Shown: positions 44,273 through 55,292, numbered from the stretch's first letter. The stretch is 64,000 nucleotides of DNA from Osedax fenrisi (GCA_964019155.1 OZ025243.1:21348441-21412440), one strand, 5' to 3'. The notes: generated from the sequence alone by a model not told the origin. Made by a program: numbers and translations.

Positions 44273-45880
44273 AATAGCTAGTAACATTAATTATATATAT
44301 ATAGTAATATTTATAATAAAAAATATTCATAATAATGTATTATAATATTAGTGATATGGACTAATAAATAACTAGAATATTATATTATATGTATTAAATA
44401 AAAATAATCCTTAGTATCTATACAATACGTACACATTCAATATATAGGGGTATACCCCTTACACGTACAATTCTATTTATAGAACAACCCGCTCTCATCC
44501 CTTACTATGTATTCATTAAAACCCCACACACATGTCATGTGCTTATTTACAGGATCAGGAATACCGTTACGATTGGATACCGGCGGGAGATGAAGGGCCT
44601 CTCTGCGTCAGATCTCTTGTGAACTTCTCGGAGGCGATTTCTCCGGCCTTCGTCGTTAAAGGTTCGGCGTCGTTTCGTGCCAGATCTGATATTTCAATAG
44701 ATATAGCTATCGACTCGTGTAAGGTATTTAACATAGTTAGAGGTAACCTATAGGTAATAAAAACTATGTAACCATGTATGAAATGTATGTATATATATAG
44801 GTGAATACAATGAATACATTCGTATAATTTATATTATGAAACTTTAGTTATACCATATATATATAATAATTGTGATGGGCCCAGAATAATAAAAAACAAA
44901 TAGTATCATTTTTTTTCTTGTGTTTTGATATAATGTTTTTTATGTTATTGATAAAAACAAGAGAAAAACAAGAAAATGTAGTTGAATACGGGAAATCTCG
45001 CTTACTAGCTGTTTACTGTTCCACTGAGTCAGATACCCCGGCTATAAAATAGTCTAAAATAAAATTATTTCTAACGATAACATACGAAATAAAAAAATAA
45101 AGTATGCAAAACGATTACTTTAAAAATAAACGAAATATAATCAAAAATATAATACACATAAATACATTATTAGATAATATATAAAATACATTATTTGATA
45201 AATTAGAATTTATTTGGAAAATTCATTCACAAATTTAAATGTATGAAACCTCTTACCTACATAATATGTAGGTACGTGTAGAGTATAATGAACACATGTT
45301 ATAAATAATAATAATAAGAATCCCCTAGTATTATAATACTACCATATATGGTGTAATTATAATGAAAAAAAAGGAAATCGTAATTTATTACTTTACAATT
45401 TTTGATTATATAATATACCATATATATTTATATATATATAGTACATTATGAAGTTTATATTTGAATATGCCATGATACATTTTAAAGTTATAATTTCGTT
45501 ACTCAATATAGTATATATATTATATATATAGTATTGAATCAATACTATATCAATACTATTGATATATATATGTTATATATATACTATATATACGATATGT
45601 CGTCTATATACTTATAGTGTATACAGCGTATTCATACTAACTCAGAAGATGTAGACAACTACTGTGTAGAAAAAAAAAGCAAATCTTATCTAGTTCTACC
45701 CGGTTAATTATTCGAGAATGGAAAATAATAATACAAATATATAATAAAAATAATAGGCAATTTGATAACCTTATACAAAACTAAAAAATAATTAAAAAGA
45801 TATAACATTTGAAAAATATAATTTAAATAAAAGAATGAGTGATTCAACAAAATAACTATAATTTCATACCAATATATTAT

Positions 45881-45946
<66 letters not shown>

Positions 45947-45983
45947 GTACAGTGTACGTCGTATACATACACACCCATACACA

Positions 45984-46036
<53 letters not shown>

Positions 46037-46459
46037 GTATGTATACATACACACATGCATACATATACAAATACATATACACACAGAAATGCACAATGTG
46101 CATTGCACATACATATATACACGCATACATACATGCATAAACACATAAATATACACACATATGTATAGTAAATTAAATATATCACTAAACTAAAGTACAT
46201 GTAACTTGATTATAGATTACGACTGGTCAAGCAATGAGTACTCAACGTGGACGGAGGGCGTTACGGACAAGTTGGTGGTCAGGTATTTCTTCAATCCTGC
46301 CTTCGTACAGATCGTTAGTATACATGTAATACAGGTATATATATCCTTTTTATGAGATATGTGATATTGATCATATATGATCGTGTTCTTTTTACCGGCG
46401 ATTCAAATTTTGAAGATCACGATCCTTTATTCATAGTCGATACTTTTACAATATATATA

Positions 46460-46510
<51 letters not shown>

Positions 46511-46843
46511 ATATATGTGTGTGTGTTAATATGCGTAGATATATCCTTTTAGTTATACTCTTGTATATAACCACGATCTGTTCATAATCACCAAATCTCT
46601 TCAGTTATTTAACATCGTCGTTACCACGTTACTTATACTACATTCATACATACGATACGTTACGTGTAACCACTACCGTACTACCTACAGTGGGTGATGG
46701 TATTGATCAGCGTCAGTTACTCGAACGTGTTCTATTTCGTGCCCTACATGCTGCGGCGATATCAAGACGTCCTGTTCGCCGCTCCACCGTTCAGCGAGTT
46801 CAGCCTCGTCTACCGCCCGCCCGCCCCGGCCGACCATCGATAA
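25407..46843 (+). CDS. NCSTN: Nicastrin, gamma-secretase subunit (16 exons)
   Basis: Exons: 25407-25531, 26458-26578, 27697-27836, 29465-29586, 31989-32115, 32378-32487, 32748-32903, 33346-33409, 37033-37166, 38683-38858, 39183-39330, 39811-39898, 43227-43357, 44553-44661, 46216-46313 and 46691-46843 (TAA). Every phase fits, giving 666 residues plus a missing N-terminus (human has 709). Nicastrin is the large glycosylated ectodomain subunit of gamma-secretase and gates substrates. Diagnostic blocks: TRYLNASHQFGC, SYWLSPYIALI, HIAGLLVSKYG, NKPIVIIESKHE, FCKPLRGSNIFSFAFP, ILLVAR/IDSKSEY, then FAFFNG/ESFDYIGSS, which keeps the family DYIGS motif and the preceding Glu. IPAILISSFNETYAN, VNTYIGTG, CVRSLVNFSEAISPAF, SSNEYSTWTEG and the single C-terminal membrane helix WVMVLISVSYSNVFYFVPY follow, with a LFAAPP tail as in the human LFIAPR end. 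The first exon boundary and signal-peptide exon are unresolved. Eleven of 15 donors are GTT. Introns hold LINE, SINE and MITE copies. Confidence 0.95.
26060..26214 (+). mobile_element. MITE family C, copy 1
   Basis: 155 bp flanked by TA on both sides. Ends are GGGGCGCTGGAACGATTTTG and CTGTTGCAGCGCCCC, an imperfect terminal inverted repeat. The body holds ACCAATACATAGGAGGTCCC and runs of G. It is inverted relative to the copies at 33899 and 43055. Lies in nicastrin intron 1 and has no ORF. Confidence 0.85.
26940..27345 (+). mobile_element. Family B-like DNA element, degenerate
   Basis: Starts near GAGGAAAGTATTATAATACG and ends near CCTAATACGGACAC...AAGGTGTCCGATG, resembling family B ends. The internal sequence is AT-rich and rearranged. 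It abuts the SINE fragment at 27364. Confidence 0.5.
27364..27409 (-). mobile_element. SINE family 1, tRNA-like head fragment
   Basis: On the minus strand reads ACTGCCTGTGTGGCTCAGG followed by GTCAGACACATAATCAGC, matching only the 5' head of the SINE at 24645-24947. Confidence 0.75.
27590..27666 (+). mobile_element. LINE 3' tail with (ATC)n end
   Basis: CTTCCCGCACGAGCGAAGGG, TTTTAGTGCTAATAAACTTA and a terminal (ATC)5 run. The same tail occurs inverted at 59661-59746. The (ATC)n end resembles the simple-repeat tails of CR1/L2-type LINEs and of the LINE at 28260-29446. It lies about 30 bp upstream of a nicastrin exon. Confidence 0.7.
28260..29446 (+). mobile_element. 5'-truncated CR1/L2-type LINE
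   Basis: Reverse-transcriptase ORF fragment opening near 28260 and ending at a TAA at 29269, broken only by one TGA at 28970-28972. Visible motifs: YGVPQGSVLGPLLFSIY (RT block 4), YHIYADDIQLY (catalytic YADD), LNSSKSALL, and the C-terminal FSYMVPSLWNSLPASIRS. The 3' UTR ends with AATAAACCTTATCATCATC and (ATC)n, 18 bp before nicastrin exon 4. The palm and thumb parts are kept; the endonuclease and N-terminal RT are missing. Confidence 0.88.
29835..29910 (+). mobile_element. LINE 3' UTR fragment
   Basis: The block GTAATTATCTCGATAAGCTT followed by TTCTATAATTACCCTG matches the 3' end of the LINE at 55975-58270 (GTAATTGTCTCGATAAGCTT). No coding part remains. Confidence 0.6.
30244..30301. repeat. 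(TA)n tract
   Basis: Uninterrupted TA run in nicastrin intron 4; a second is at 30720-30765 just before the family A element. Confidence 0.95.
30819..31832 (+). mobile_element. TA-flanked DNA element family A, full copy
   Basis: 1014 bp bounded by TA/GGGGAAAGTCTCCGATTACC on the left and GGTAATCAGGGACTTTCCCC/TA on the right, a clear terminal inverted repeat. Sub-terminal TACCGACCCC motifs repeat inside in both orientations. No transposase ORF, so it is non-autonomous. In nicastrin intron 4. Confidence 0.88.
32554..32614. repeat. (TA)n tract
   Basis: Long TA run between two nicastrin exons only about 260 bp apart. Confidence 0.95.
33899..34048 (-). mobile_element. MITE family C, copy 2
   Basis: 150 bp with TA on each flank. 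The right end AATCGTTCCAGCGCCCC/TA matches the inverted left end of copy 1; the left end is degraded (GGGGTTCTGAAACCGGG). The body contains TATGTATTGGTCCCCCCAC as in the other copies. Confidence 0.82.
34230..36149 (+). mobile_element. Family B DNA element carrying a nested element
   Basis: The body matches 24151-25130 and 47642-48515 (TTACTCAATATTTGTATTCC, GGGTGTCCGTATTCGGTACC, GTATTAGGGATTTATA) and ends TATACTTTCCCC/TA. Its left end is weak (GTGGAAATTTCCCC). The family D element at 34815-35735 lies inside, splitting the conserved GGGTG...GTATTAGGG block. Without the insert the element is about 1.0 kb. Confidence 0.78.
34815..35735 (+). mobile_element. DNA element family D nested in family B
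   Basis: Ends GGGGAGGGTGGGGTTGTATG and ATACAACCCCACTCTCCCC form a terminal inverted repeat of about 19 bp, with TA on both sides. An internal hairpin at 35001-35035 pairs GTTCATTCAACCCC with GGGGTTGAATGAAC, echoing the terminal motif. No ORF of note. Confidence 0.85.
36593..36654. repeat. (TA)n tract
   Basis: Uninterrupted TA run in nicastrin intron 8. Confidence 0.95.
38366..38483. repeat. Long inverted repeat (foldback) in a nicastrin intron
   Basis: Arms of about 55 bp, from TGTTGTTTATAAAGGTATAA on the left to its complement TTATACCTTTATAAACAACA on the right, nearly perfect and separated by a few bases around TGATAATGATATC. It is an AT-rich hairpin, possibly the inner remnant of a MITE. 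Confidence 0.85.
38943..39085. repeat. AACCCTTTAGT / ACTAAAGGGTT cluster
   Basis: Eight or so copies of ACTAAAGGGTT or its complement AACCCTTTAGT in both orientations within 140 bp, some abutting as palindromes (ACTAAAGGGTTTCAAACCCTTTAGT-like). In the nicastrin intron just upstream of exon 39183-39330. Confidence 0.8.
40125..41370 (+). mobile_element. DNA element family E with GGGGCGTCGGAAC ends
   Basis: 1246 bp with TA flanks inside (TA)n tracts. Ends: GGGGCGTCGGAACGATATT and CTGTTCCGACGCCCC. Two near-identical G/C-rich blocks near 41158-41195 and 41281-41315 (GGGGGCAAA...ATACTTAGCCCCCCC) are an internal duplication. The ends resemble family C (GGGGCGCTGGAAC), so C may be a deletion derivative. 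No convincing ORF. Confidence 0.82.
41965..42130 (+). repeat. Dispersed repeat, copy 2
   Basis: Matches 21480-21645 in inverse orientation over about 110 bp. It is preceded by a tRNA-like GCAGACTTGAACCTACATG, suggesting a tRNA-derived SINE, but box A is not clear. Confidence 0.6.
43055..43197 (-). mobile_element. MITE family C, copy 3, abutting a nicastrin acceptor
   Basis: 143 bp with TA flanks; ends AGGGCGCTGCAACAGGGGG and AAAATCGTTCCAACGACCC. Shares TATGTATGGTCCCCCCCCC and TTTTGATTGGTTGGTCCTA with copy 1 (inverse). It ends 29 bp before nicastrin exon 13 (43227). Confidence 0.85.
44985..45050 (-). mobile_element. SINE family 2, diverged copy
   Basis: On the minus strand carries GACTCAGTGGAACAGTAA as in 18040-18125 and a decayed box B (TTTCCCGTATTCAAC). 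Confidence 0.5.
45885..46034. repeat. Two (TA)n tracts with CA-rich spacer
   Basis: TA runs flank a spacer with CACACACGTACAGTGTACG. The long tyrosine/isoleucine and cysteine ORFs here on both strands are read from the repeat and are not genes. Confidence 0.9.
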
Positions 46844-47283
46844 CACAATCGCCATGGCAACGGGCAAGCTACCGCGCTTATAGCGAATTACCGCCAGCGT
46901 CGATTAATTCGGAGTCGACCCCGGACTTCTCGATGACTCATTCTCGTTAAACCGCTATCTATAGATATCTATAGATTACTCAAATTGTAGCCCCTATGTT
47001 TTGTAATGAAAATTATATACATATATGTATATATATATATATATATATAATTTTGTATATCATATTTTTATACATATAAAACAGCTTCATACTATGTGTA
47101 TAATTGTTTATGCACACACACATTATAATATTAATATACCTTACTTATAATAATGTAGACTTTTAAATATACATATGTGATTATTTGTGAATAAATGTTG
47201 ATAGGTATATACACCTATTTATATTATATTATGTATTATTTTGTTATGAAATAAATAATTAGTAAAGCCCTATTTATAATTAA

Positions 47284-47317
<34 letters not shown>

Positions 47318-47338
47318 TACCTAAATATAATATACTTA

Positions 47339-47378
<40 letters not shown>

Positions 47379-47641
47379 CATTATTTTATATATACATATC
47401 TGAGATATTTATTTATATGTAAAATAAAAATTCATTAAATTCATTTAATATTTTTAGTTTTTGTATTTCAATATAAATATTTTATTAAAATTACGAATTT
47501 ATATATAAATTCAGTTTGACACAAAATTATATATCGGTTTGAATTGAAATATATATTTCTACATTATTTATGTCGATATACGACATTATATACTAGGTAT
47601 TACATTATATTACAATTGTAATATAAGCATATATCCCCTAT
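46844..47641. other. Nicastrin 3' flank
   Basis: The 3' UTR of nicastrin must start here. Three (TA)n tracts (about 47031, 47286, 47346) and AATAAA-like hexamers occur; nothing else is recognisable. Confidence 0.5.
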
Positions 47642-48515
47642 GGGGAAAGTAAACTAGGTTACTATTAGCTAATAGGGAAACTTTAATAATAAATAGTCAA
47701 CATTTTATGACCAAATATTTTTATTCAAAAATTACAATATATTAATATTAAATGAGTATAAATATTATTATGATTTTAAAATTTTATTTCATCTTTTTAT
47801 TCAATATAACGGGGTGTCTGTATTCGGTACCCATTTCTGAATACGGACACCCTGTTTTATAATACGGATAACCTATATACCACTAGATAAACTATATATT
47901 ATTGATGAAACAATCAGATAAATTACCATTATATTACTTATAATTAATTTTATGAATAATTTAATATAATTTAATTAGTGATTAATTTATTAATTTTTAT
48001 TATTTATTAATTAATAATACAAGTCAAGTATATAAGTAATACATTTAGTAGATTTAGCCTCATTGGTGGTATTCATATTATAACTCACGCGATTTTTATG
48101 AAAATCAGAATAGTTCATTATAGATTGGTTATATATAACCAATCAGCAATAAACCCTATAGGGTGTCCGTATTAGGGATTTATATGACCTCTAGATATAT
48201 GATTATAACTTAATTAATATTTGATAACCAATATAGTAATTATGTATATAATGTTTAGGATTCTTTAGTTTTTAATAATATATTGTTGTTTATATCGATA
48301 CATTTGTATATTCTTGAGAAGGTTTTAAGTTTAATTTTTTTTACATAAATTTAAAAACATAAGTTTATATCAGCACGATTTTGTATAATTAAAAAATTAA
48401 AAAAATACATATTTAGACTAATTATTCAATCATGAATATTTTATTCAATAAACATTTTTTGTAGGATTTATGGTTTCTGGGATACCGAGAGTATCTGTAT
48501 TCGGTTACTTACCCC
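47642..48515 (+). mobile_element. TA-flanked DNA element family B, uninterrupted copy
   Basis: 874 bp from GGGGAAAGTAAACTAGG to TATTCGGTTACTTACCCC/TA. The body shares GGGTGTCTGTATTCGGTACC, GAATACGGACACCC and GGGTGTCCGTATTAGGG with the other copies. No ORF. In the convergent spacer between nicastrin and the tetraspanin. Confidence 0.8.
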
Positions 48516-49342
48516 TATACAAATCATTTATTTAAAAATAGTTTGCATTAATGTGTATATCAAATTCGAATATGTACTCATGGAGCATTATGAAATAATA
48601 TAAAATCATTCAAGTGTAATATATAAATAAATAACAAAATAAACATTAGCATACGTCCTTGGTATTATATACCTAAAACTAAAACCGATGTCCTAGATAT
48701 TCCCATAAATTCAGTGTATTTCCCTATGTCTTCATTAGTGGTCACCACATTCCCTTCCTCCGCTCAATGTCCTTATAAATAAAGGCTAAAATGCCTACTT
48801 AACATCTATAGATAAATATATTTCGGAATCGTTAGATTTTATATTTTCTAGTTTAGAATTTGACAAGTTATTCGTGATTCAATAACAAAACTTTTTAATT
48901 CTCTTTATTGTATTCCTATATTGATATTGAATTATGTATTGAGAAGTAGAAACTTAGTCGTTATATTTACAACATATTTTATAAATACTTCTTCGTTCCC
49001 GTATATCAAACAATATGTTTCAGTTATTTTCTAATTTAGACTATTTTTCTTTAATTTGTTTACAATAGCTTTATATCCTATAGGCGTATATGCCGTATTA
49101 TTATTTAGATGTATCGGTAACTTAGTTCATTGTCGGTAAATATTTCAACTTCATATTTCGATTATATATTATATTAAAGAATGCATCAACTAATTTATCA
49201 TGTGATAATTTCTAGTGGCATAATGCATTGTTGAACATCCGATAGTCTAGACAGCTACATAGTTATGGAAATTTGTATACGAAATTATAGAAACATAGAC
49301 AAATTATAGATACAAAATCATGTATATGATATAAACAGTAAC

Positions 49343-49397
<55 letters not shown>

Positions 49398-49425
49398 TAG
49401 GTATACCATTTATAGATATGGTGTA
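48516..49425. other. Intergenic, nothing recognised
   Basis: AT-rich spacer with one (TA)n tract at about 49350-49394. No coding block or repeat shared with the rest of the window was found. Confidence 0.5.
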
Positions 49426-50495
49426 GGGGAAAGTCCCCTATTACCGATCCCCTCCTAATACTGACCCCTCCCGTATATAAGTAACTATAGTATTATATAT
49501 AAGAGATATCAAAAAATTATATATACATAAAATATTAGTGGTAAATATGAATATGTAATTTGATTATCAAAATATTCAATCATGCAATTTATATTGATCA
49601 AATGTAATATTCTGGTTTTACTTTTTAAATATTTGAATAATAACTTTTTTAAATAATTGTAAATACAGTATTAATTATAAGAAAAGTAATGCTATATATA
49701 ATATTGTAAATCAATTAAATGTTTATAAACATTATTACACTAATTTAATTTGGATACATAATAACCAATTTATCTTAATCATAGAAACCTATATGCTTTT
49801 CCTATTACCGAGTCGCTAATACCGACCCCCTAAATTACCCAAATATCTACTCCATGTTATTTGTAATATCCAATCAAAATAGATCGTATTTTACTTTAAA
49901 ATTGTTCGTAAGTTTTGTGTGTATCATTGATATAGAATAAGTATTCATGATTATTATCGATTATATAAACATTGCTTATTAAATAAATATTATATAATAA
50001 TGTACACTATTTTTATATAAAATATATAAAGTTTAAATAAATGCAATATGAATATTAAAACTTAAATTCAATGATACATATATTGTATACAATATATGCA
50101 ATATAACGCATATATGCGTTTTATAATTCATAAAATCTATTTATATCCGTTATTATGATTTGATATTATAATATTACATTATTTCTACCAAGAGTATTTT
50201 ACGGGGTCGGTAATTGGAGAAGGTGGTCGGTATTAGGTATACCTAATACCGACCACCTTCTCCAATTACCGACCCCGTAAAATACTCTTGTATATGTATG
50301 TATATGTCTATATATATATGTATCCAATTACCGACAACCTGATTATATTCAATGAAATTATATCAACAATTAAAAATAGCACACTTATTTATTGCAATAA
50401 TATTACCCTTATTACAAAATTTCAAATCAATATATTGAACATTGTGTAAGTTATTATAAATGGTCATTTATGTCATTAATTGGAGACTATAGTCT
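49426..50495 (-). mobile_element. Family A DNA element, inverted, with palindromic insert
   Basis: Starts TA/GGGGAAAGTCCCCTATTACC, which matches the right end of the full copy at 30819-31832 in reverse. The body follows that copy in inverse order and ends near AATTGGAGACTATAGTC (degenerate). A perfect palindrome at 50189-50290 lies inside it. Confidence 0.78.
50189..50290. repeat. Perfect 102-bp palindrome
   Basis: Two 51-bp arms, mirror-complementary without mismatch and without spacer, centred on GGTATACC (between 50239 and 50240). The arms read from CAAGAGTATTTTACGGGG inward to GTCGGTATTAGGTA. The sequence is the internal TACCGACCCC region of family A joined head-to-head with itself. Confidence 0.95.
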
Positions 50496-50749
50496 GTATA
50501 TATCCTGATATATCCTGATATATATATATATATATATATATCCTATAGGATATATATTTCCTATAGGAAAGTCTATAGATTCGAAACAATGAATAATCAA
50601 GTAAATATAATACCACATCGTTTATTATCATTGCGAGAACTACGCGAGCGCGTCTGGGGTCACCGTTGTCACGAGCCGCATGTCACTCGGGGTCAAGCGC
50701 CGTATATTATCAGGGGTCATGAGCGCATGTCACGTGTCACTCCTGACGT

Positions 50750-51165
50750 CTAGAACATATCCATAGTGGGCAGTTCGTTGCCGTAGTTCTTGGACGTTTT
50801 ACTCGTGTTGTCGACGTTACCGCCGAACGTTCGCGACATGCTCATGCCTATCTCTTTGCCGAAGTCTATCTGAGGTATGCCGTTCAGGAAGTTGAAGTAG
50901 TTCTGCAAGCCGCCCTTGTCCATTGTGGACATCTGTCGTAATCTTCTCTCCGTGGCGTTCTCTCCTCCTGTATATTGATATGTATATATATAGCATATAT
51001 AATATGGTTGGAGTGAAATTTGAAATAATTATGGCGATCTGGTTATGACTCACGATAGTGATGTAACGTTATACGTGCATTAGTGATATTATTTAAATCT
51101 ACGTATAACGTTACATCACTATCGCGAGTCATAACCAGATCACCATAATTATTTAAAATGTCAAC

Positions 51166-51229
<64 letters not shown>

Positions 51230-51506
51230 ATATTATAGTGTTTCTGTTAGAAATAGACTTTTGTTCCATGTCAAAGTATAATTAATTAATACATACTTAG
51301 TTTACATTACGGTGTTAGCTTTAACTTACACTCCTAGAAGTTTATATATGTATGTACTCTACGTATCGAATGAACTATGGTACATATATTAGTCTTATAC
51401 TTCCCTACTTTCATATTAAGAGTGTATATAATAAATGGAGTAAAGACTTATAAGCTATACCCATCTCCATAAGAAGATACATTATATTTATAACCGTTAA
51501 TATGAT

Positions 51507-51543
<37 letters not shown>

Positions 51544-52885
51544 TCTCACTTTCTCTCTATTTATCCCTTTGTCTCTCACTCACTGTCTCTATATCTCGGT
51601 GAATACATCGATGTCAACCTACATCCAGTAACATGATACTTTACACCTCAGATAAGAAAGTCTACACGTATGCCCCTCAAATATATGTGAATGGGTAATG
51701 ATTCGTACAGTTCACGACCAAAGAATGTTCTAGATCAGTGGTTCCCAACCTTTTTTAACCATGACCCTTTTTTTGATAATGCTTAATTTAAAAATATACC
51801 ATGACCTAATGAAAAATTATATTTTTTTATTATTAAACTTCAGTTATAACTTCATATATATACGGTAGATTTGTATTAAACTGTATCTAAAACGCCAGCA
51901 TTTTTTTTAAATATTGTTGTTAGAAATGTGCTCGTGACCCAAACAATAACTCAAGCGTGATTCATGACGCATAGGTTGGGAACCACAGTTCTAGATACGT
52001 GACCGTCACGTGACTTAACTAACCCGCGGTGTCGTCCATGTCGTAGGCTCCGTTCCTCTTGAACCACTGAACCCACATTCGATCCATTCGCTCCAGTTCT
52101 GCGATTATGTTGAAGGCCGACTGTATCGCCGTCACCTGTGATAAAGGTCAACTCGTTAGGTGGCGCAGAGGTCAAATCGTTCATAGTTACCGATGGTATC
52201 GCATTATCACGCGTCACCCACTTGGATAGATATAAAATAAATATATAAAATATTATATCGAAACATTGAAAACCTATACGTATAACTCTACGTGTGACTA
52301 TCGTTATCTAGAACAATATCTTGCGTTATAGAATCACGTATTACCGTATTACTTATCACTTTTTGTAATATTATTTTTCTAATAATTCGATAAACTACAT
52401 ATGTAGTTCATAGTATGAACTTCATACTATAAATAGATATATATATATAATTATAGTATGAATATAGTTATATACCATCATACAATTACTTGAATGTGGA
52501 AATAAATATTAACAATGATTTAACGTAGATACCTTGCTAGCTAATCTTTAACTAGGGGTGCGTTTTTCGTAACTTACCACTGTACCACAGTACCAAGTTA
52601 GCAAGCGTTTTTCGTAACGTACCACAGTCCCACCTGTATGCTTATACATGTAAACCTAAGCGGCACTGTGGTACTATGGTACTGTGGTAATGTGGTACGT
52701 TACAAAAACGCACCCTTAGTTACGATACGTGCTCCTAACACAAACCTCGGCCCCCATGATCACCATGTAAGCGATGAAGAAGTTTCTCACGGACGGGTAG
52801 ATCAGGTTGGAGATCACATCGTAGCAGGACTATCGGGTGGGGTGGGGTGTAATGGGGGTGACATGTGGGTGTAATATAGGTGGTT

Positions 52886-52949
<64 letters not shown>

Positions 52950-55292
52950 ATAATAATATATATGCACATTTATTAATAATAAGAACTTTATAATGAAGAT
53001 TATAAATTTAATTTAAACAAATTAAAAATGAATATTCTTACCACTTATCTTATCATTACGACAACACTACTTTACACTTTATATATTTCTTTAAATATTA
53101 ACAAATACACCATTATATTTAAAATTATGTACTCTGGGTTATTCAGTATAAGTACTTTATTTATGTATTATAATTATACTACTATACAAAATATATCATA
53201 CGTGGTTATGTAATATTTATTACACGCACAGTGTGCGTCGCACACCTCTAGAAGCATATAGCTCCGAATGCGTTAAACAATGTACACTGTTTGGAAGGTT
53301 CATATTTAAACCTTTCTATATTTCTTTATAAAATTTTCAGAGTTTATAAATAATATATAGTTAATGTTATATAAAAAATATAAATATATTGGTTTGATAC
53401 ACTTTGATACTAAATATTTAGAACAAACAAGGTAAGTTTTTATTATAATTGTATCAATGAAATATAATTATATTATTTATATATAACATCAACTATATAT
53501 TATTTATAAACTCTGAACATTTTATAAAGAAATATAGAAATGTTTAAATAGGAAGCTTCCAAACATTGTACATTGTGTAAAGAAAATTCCGATATATAAT
53601 CTTCTAGTGTAATAAATATTACATAATAATGTGTATGGTGAATTGTACATGCGTATGTTATAATGCATAAATAAGTGACTTATAGTTAATGTTAAACAAC
53701 ATATTATACATCTTTTTAAAGATAATGAATTATATATTAATATTCTAATGTAAAATAATTGTTGATAGTAAAATGTATACATTTTACAATTTATAAATGA
53801 ACGCTTCCGCAGTTAAATATTCTTATAATATTTATTATAACTTTATTATAGATTAAAATGTATTAAACATCGATGCTATAATGTCAACAAATCAATTTAA
53901 AACTTTCATTATTTAAATTATAAAAGTAAAGATTATTTACGAAATAATATAAATACAAATTTTATGATTTGTTATGAAATACATAGATATCTATTAGATA
54001 TATATATTAATATATATTAAAACGATAAATATTAAAATTGAAATATAAACAATAAAGATATTATAATCTCGTTTGGTCATTATAATCTTATGATATCAGG
54101 GTATTGTGACATAATAAAGGAACACTATGATGGTAGTATATAACTTGGTATCCTTTTAAATTTAATTCTATGGGTTATTCTTTTATACGAATATAAGATC
54201 TACATTGTATATAATCTACATTAAGATCTATATTATGAATTTTCAAATAATCATGGATAATATGTGTGTCAGTAAGTATATATACTAAGGTATACCTACT
54301 AACCAAATTGATAAAAATATCATCAAGATTAATAAATGCCAATGTAAAACCCATTTAGATTTCCCTTAACGTAAGTAGGGTATATTCCTTTACTGAAATA
54401 GCGAAATAAACTACTGAATATCACATTTATATATATATTATAAAATTACAAACACGAAAGTTATGCATAACGCTAATACCGCGCATCCGGGGTCATAACC
54501 TAGCATCACGTGATAGATAACATCACGTGACCACCGCGACACTAACTGTAGTATAAGAGTTGGTGGTGTTGGGCGATATCATGCAGTCTTCGATACGGTA
54601 GTGGAAGTAGGAGTAGCCGCTTAGAATTACCTTGTTACGATCTGTGTATCGGGGGCGGGGCGTGTTTACATACGAATTATAACGTTTGTTGTTGTTGTTG
54701 TTAGGAGATAAGTGTGATATTAGGATAAGTATGATAGTACTTATTGCCTAACAAATGTTAACCTTTATTCCAGAATTTACAACAGGAATGCGGCACTATA
54801 GCTCTGTTGATATCGGGCCAGTTGGTTGCCATGTTGAAGTCTCTCGGGCTGAGCGCTCCGCAACATTTAAACTAGCGATGATGTCAAGTGGGCGTGGTTA
54901 GTATTATTGATCTATTATACGTGCGAAATGGGTATGAAATATCCGAGATTGTTTAGTCAAGACCTACCATAACCTATATGTTGTATATATCATATAAGAG
55001 GTATTGTTTAGATATATACCCTATATGTAATAAAAACGTAAGGGTATTTGATTATGTTAATTTATCTATAGATATTATATTTATCATGGATTATTGTATA
55101 CCCAGCAAACTTTTGCAACGTTTATCAACAAATAAATTTCAGTTCAAACTTTAAAACTACTCCTATCATATAATTGGTTATATAATTGGTATAATTAATT
55201 GGTCTTTATTTATTTAAATTATGATAAAATTGTCCACAAAATATATAAAACTATATGTATAGTTATATGTCAGGGTATAGGTTACGAAGGAA

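Noticed and set aside
45704..46200. Long tyrosine/isoleucine and cysteine ORFs on both strands
   Set aside because: Translation of (TA)n and CA/TA repeats; no protein-like composition.
46690..46950. 86-codon ORF in another frame over the last nicastrin exon
   Set aside because: The frame that joins in phase to 46313 gives the membrane helix and the family C-terminus; this one is a shadow.
50817..51053. ORF overlapping the last tetraspanin exon and intron
   Set aside because: It crosses the acceptor and reads the exon in a different frame from the phase-consistent one.
52638..52874. 78-codon ORF on the plus strand
   Set aside because: Antisense shadow of the tetraspanin exon 52746-52829 joined to a MITE end.
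53028..53213. Hydrophobic 61-codon ORF resembling a mitochondrial-type small membrane protein
   Set aside because: AT-rich DNA easily gives Ile/Leu/Tyr/Asn frames; no homology recognised and no neighbouring organellar genes.
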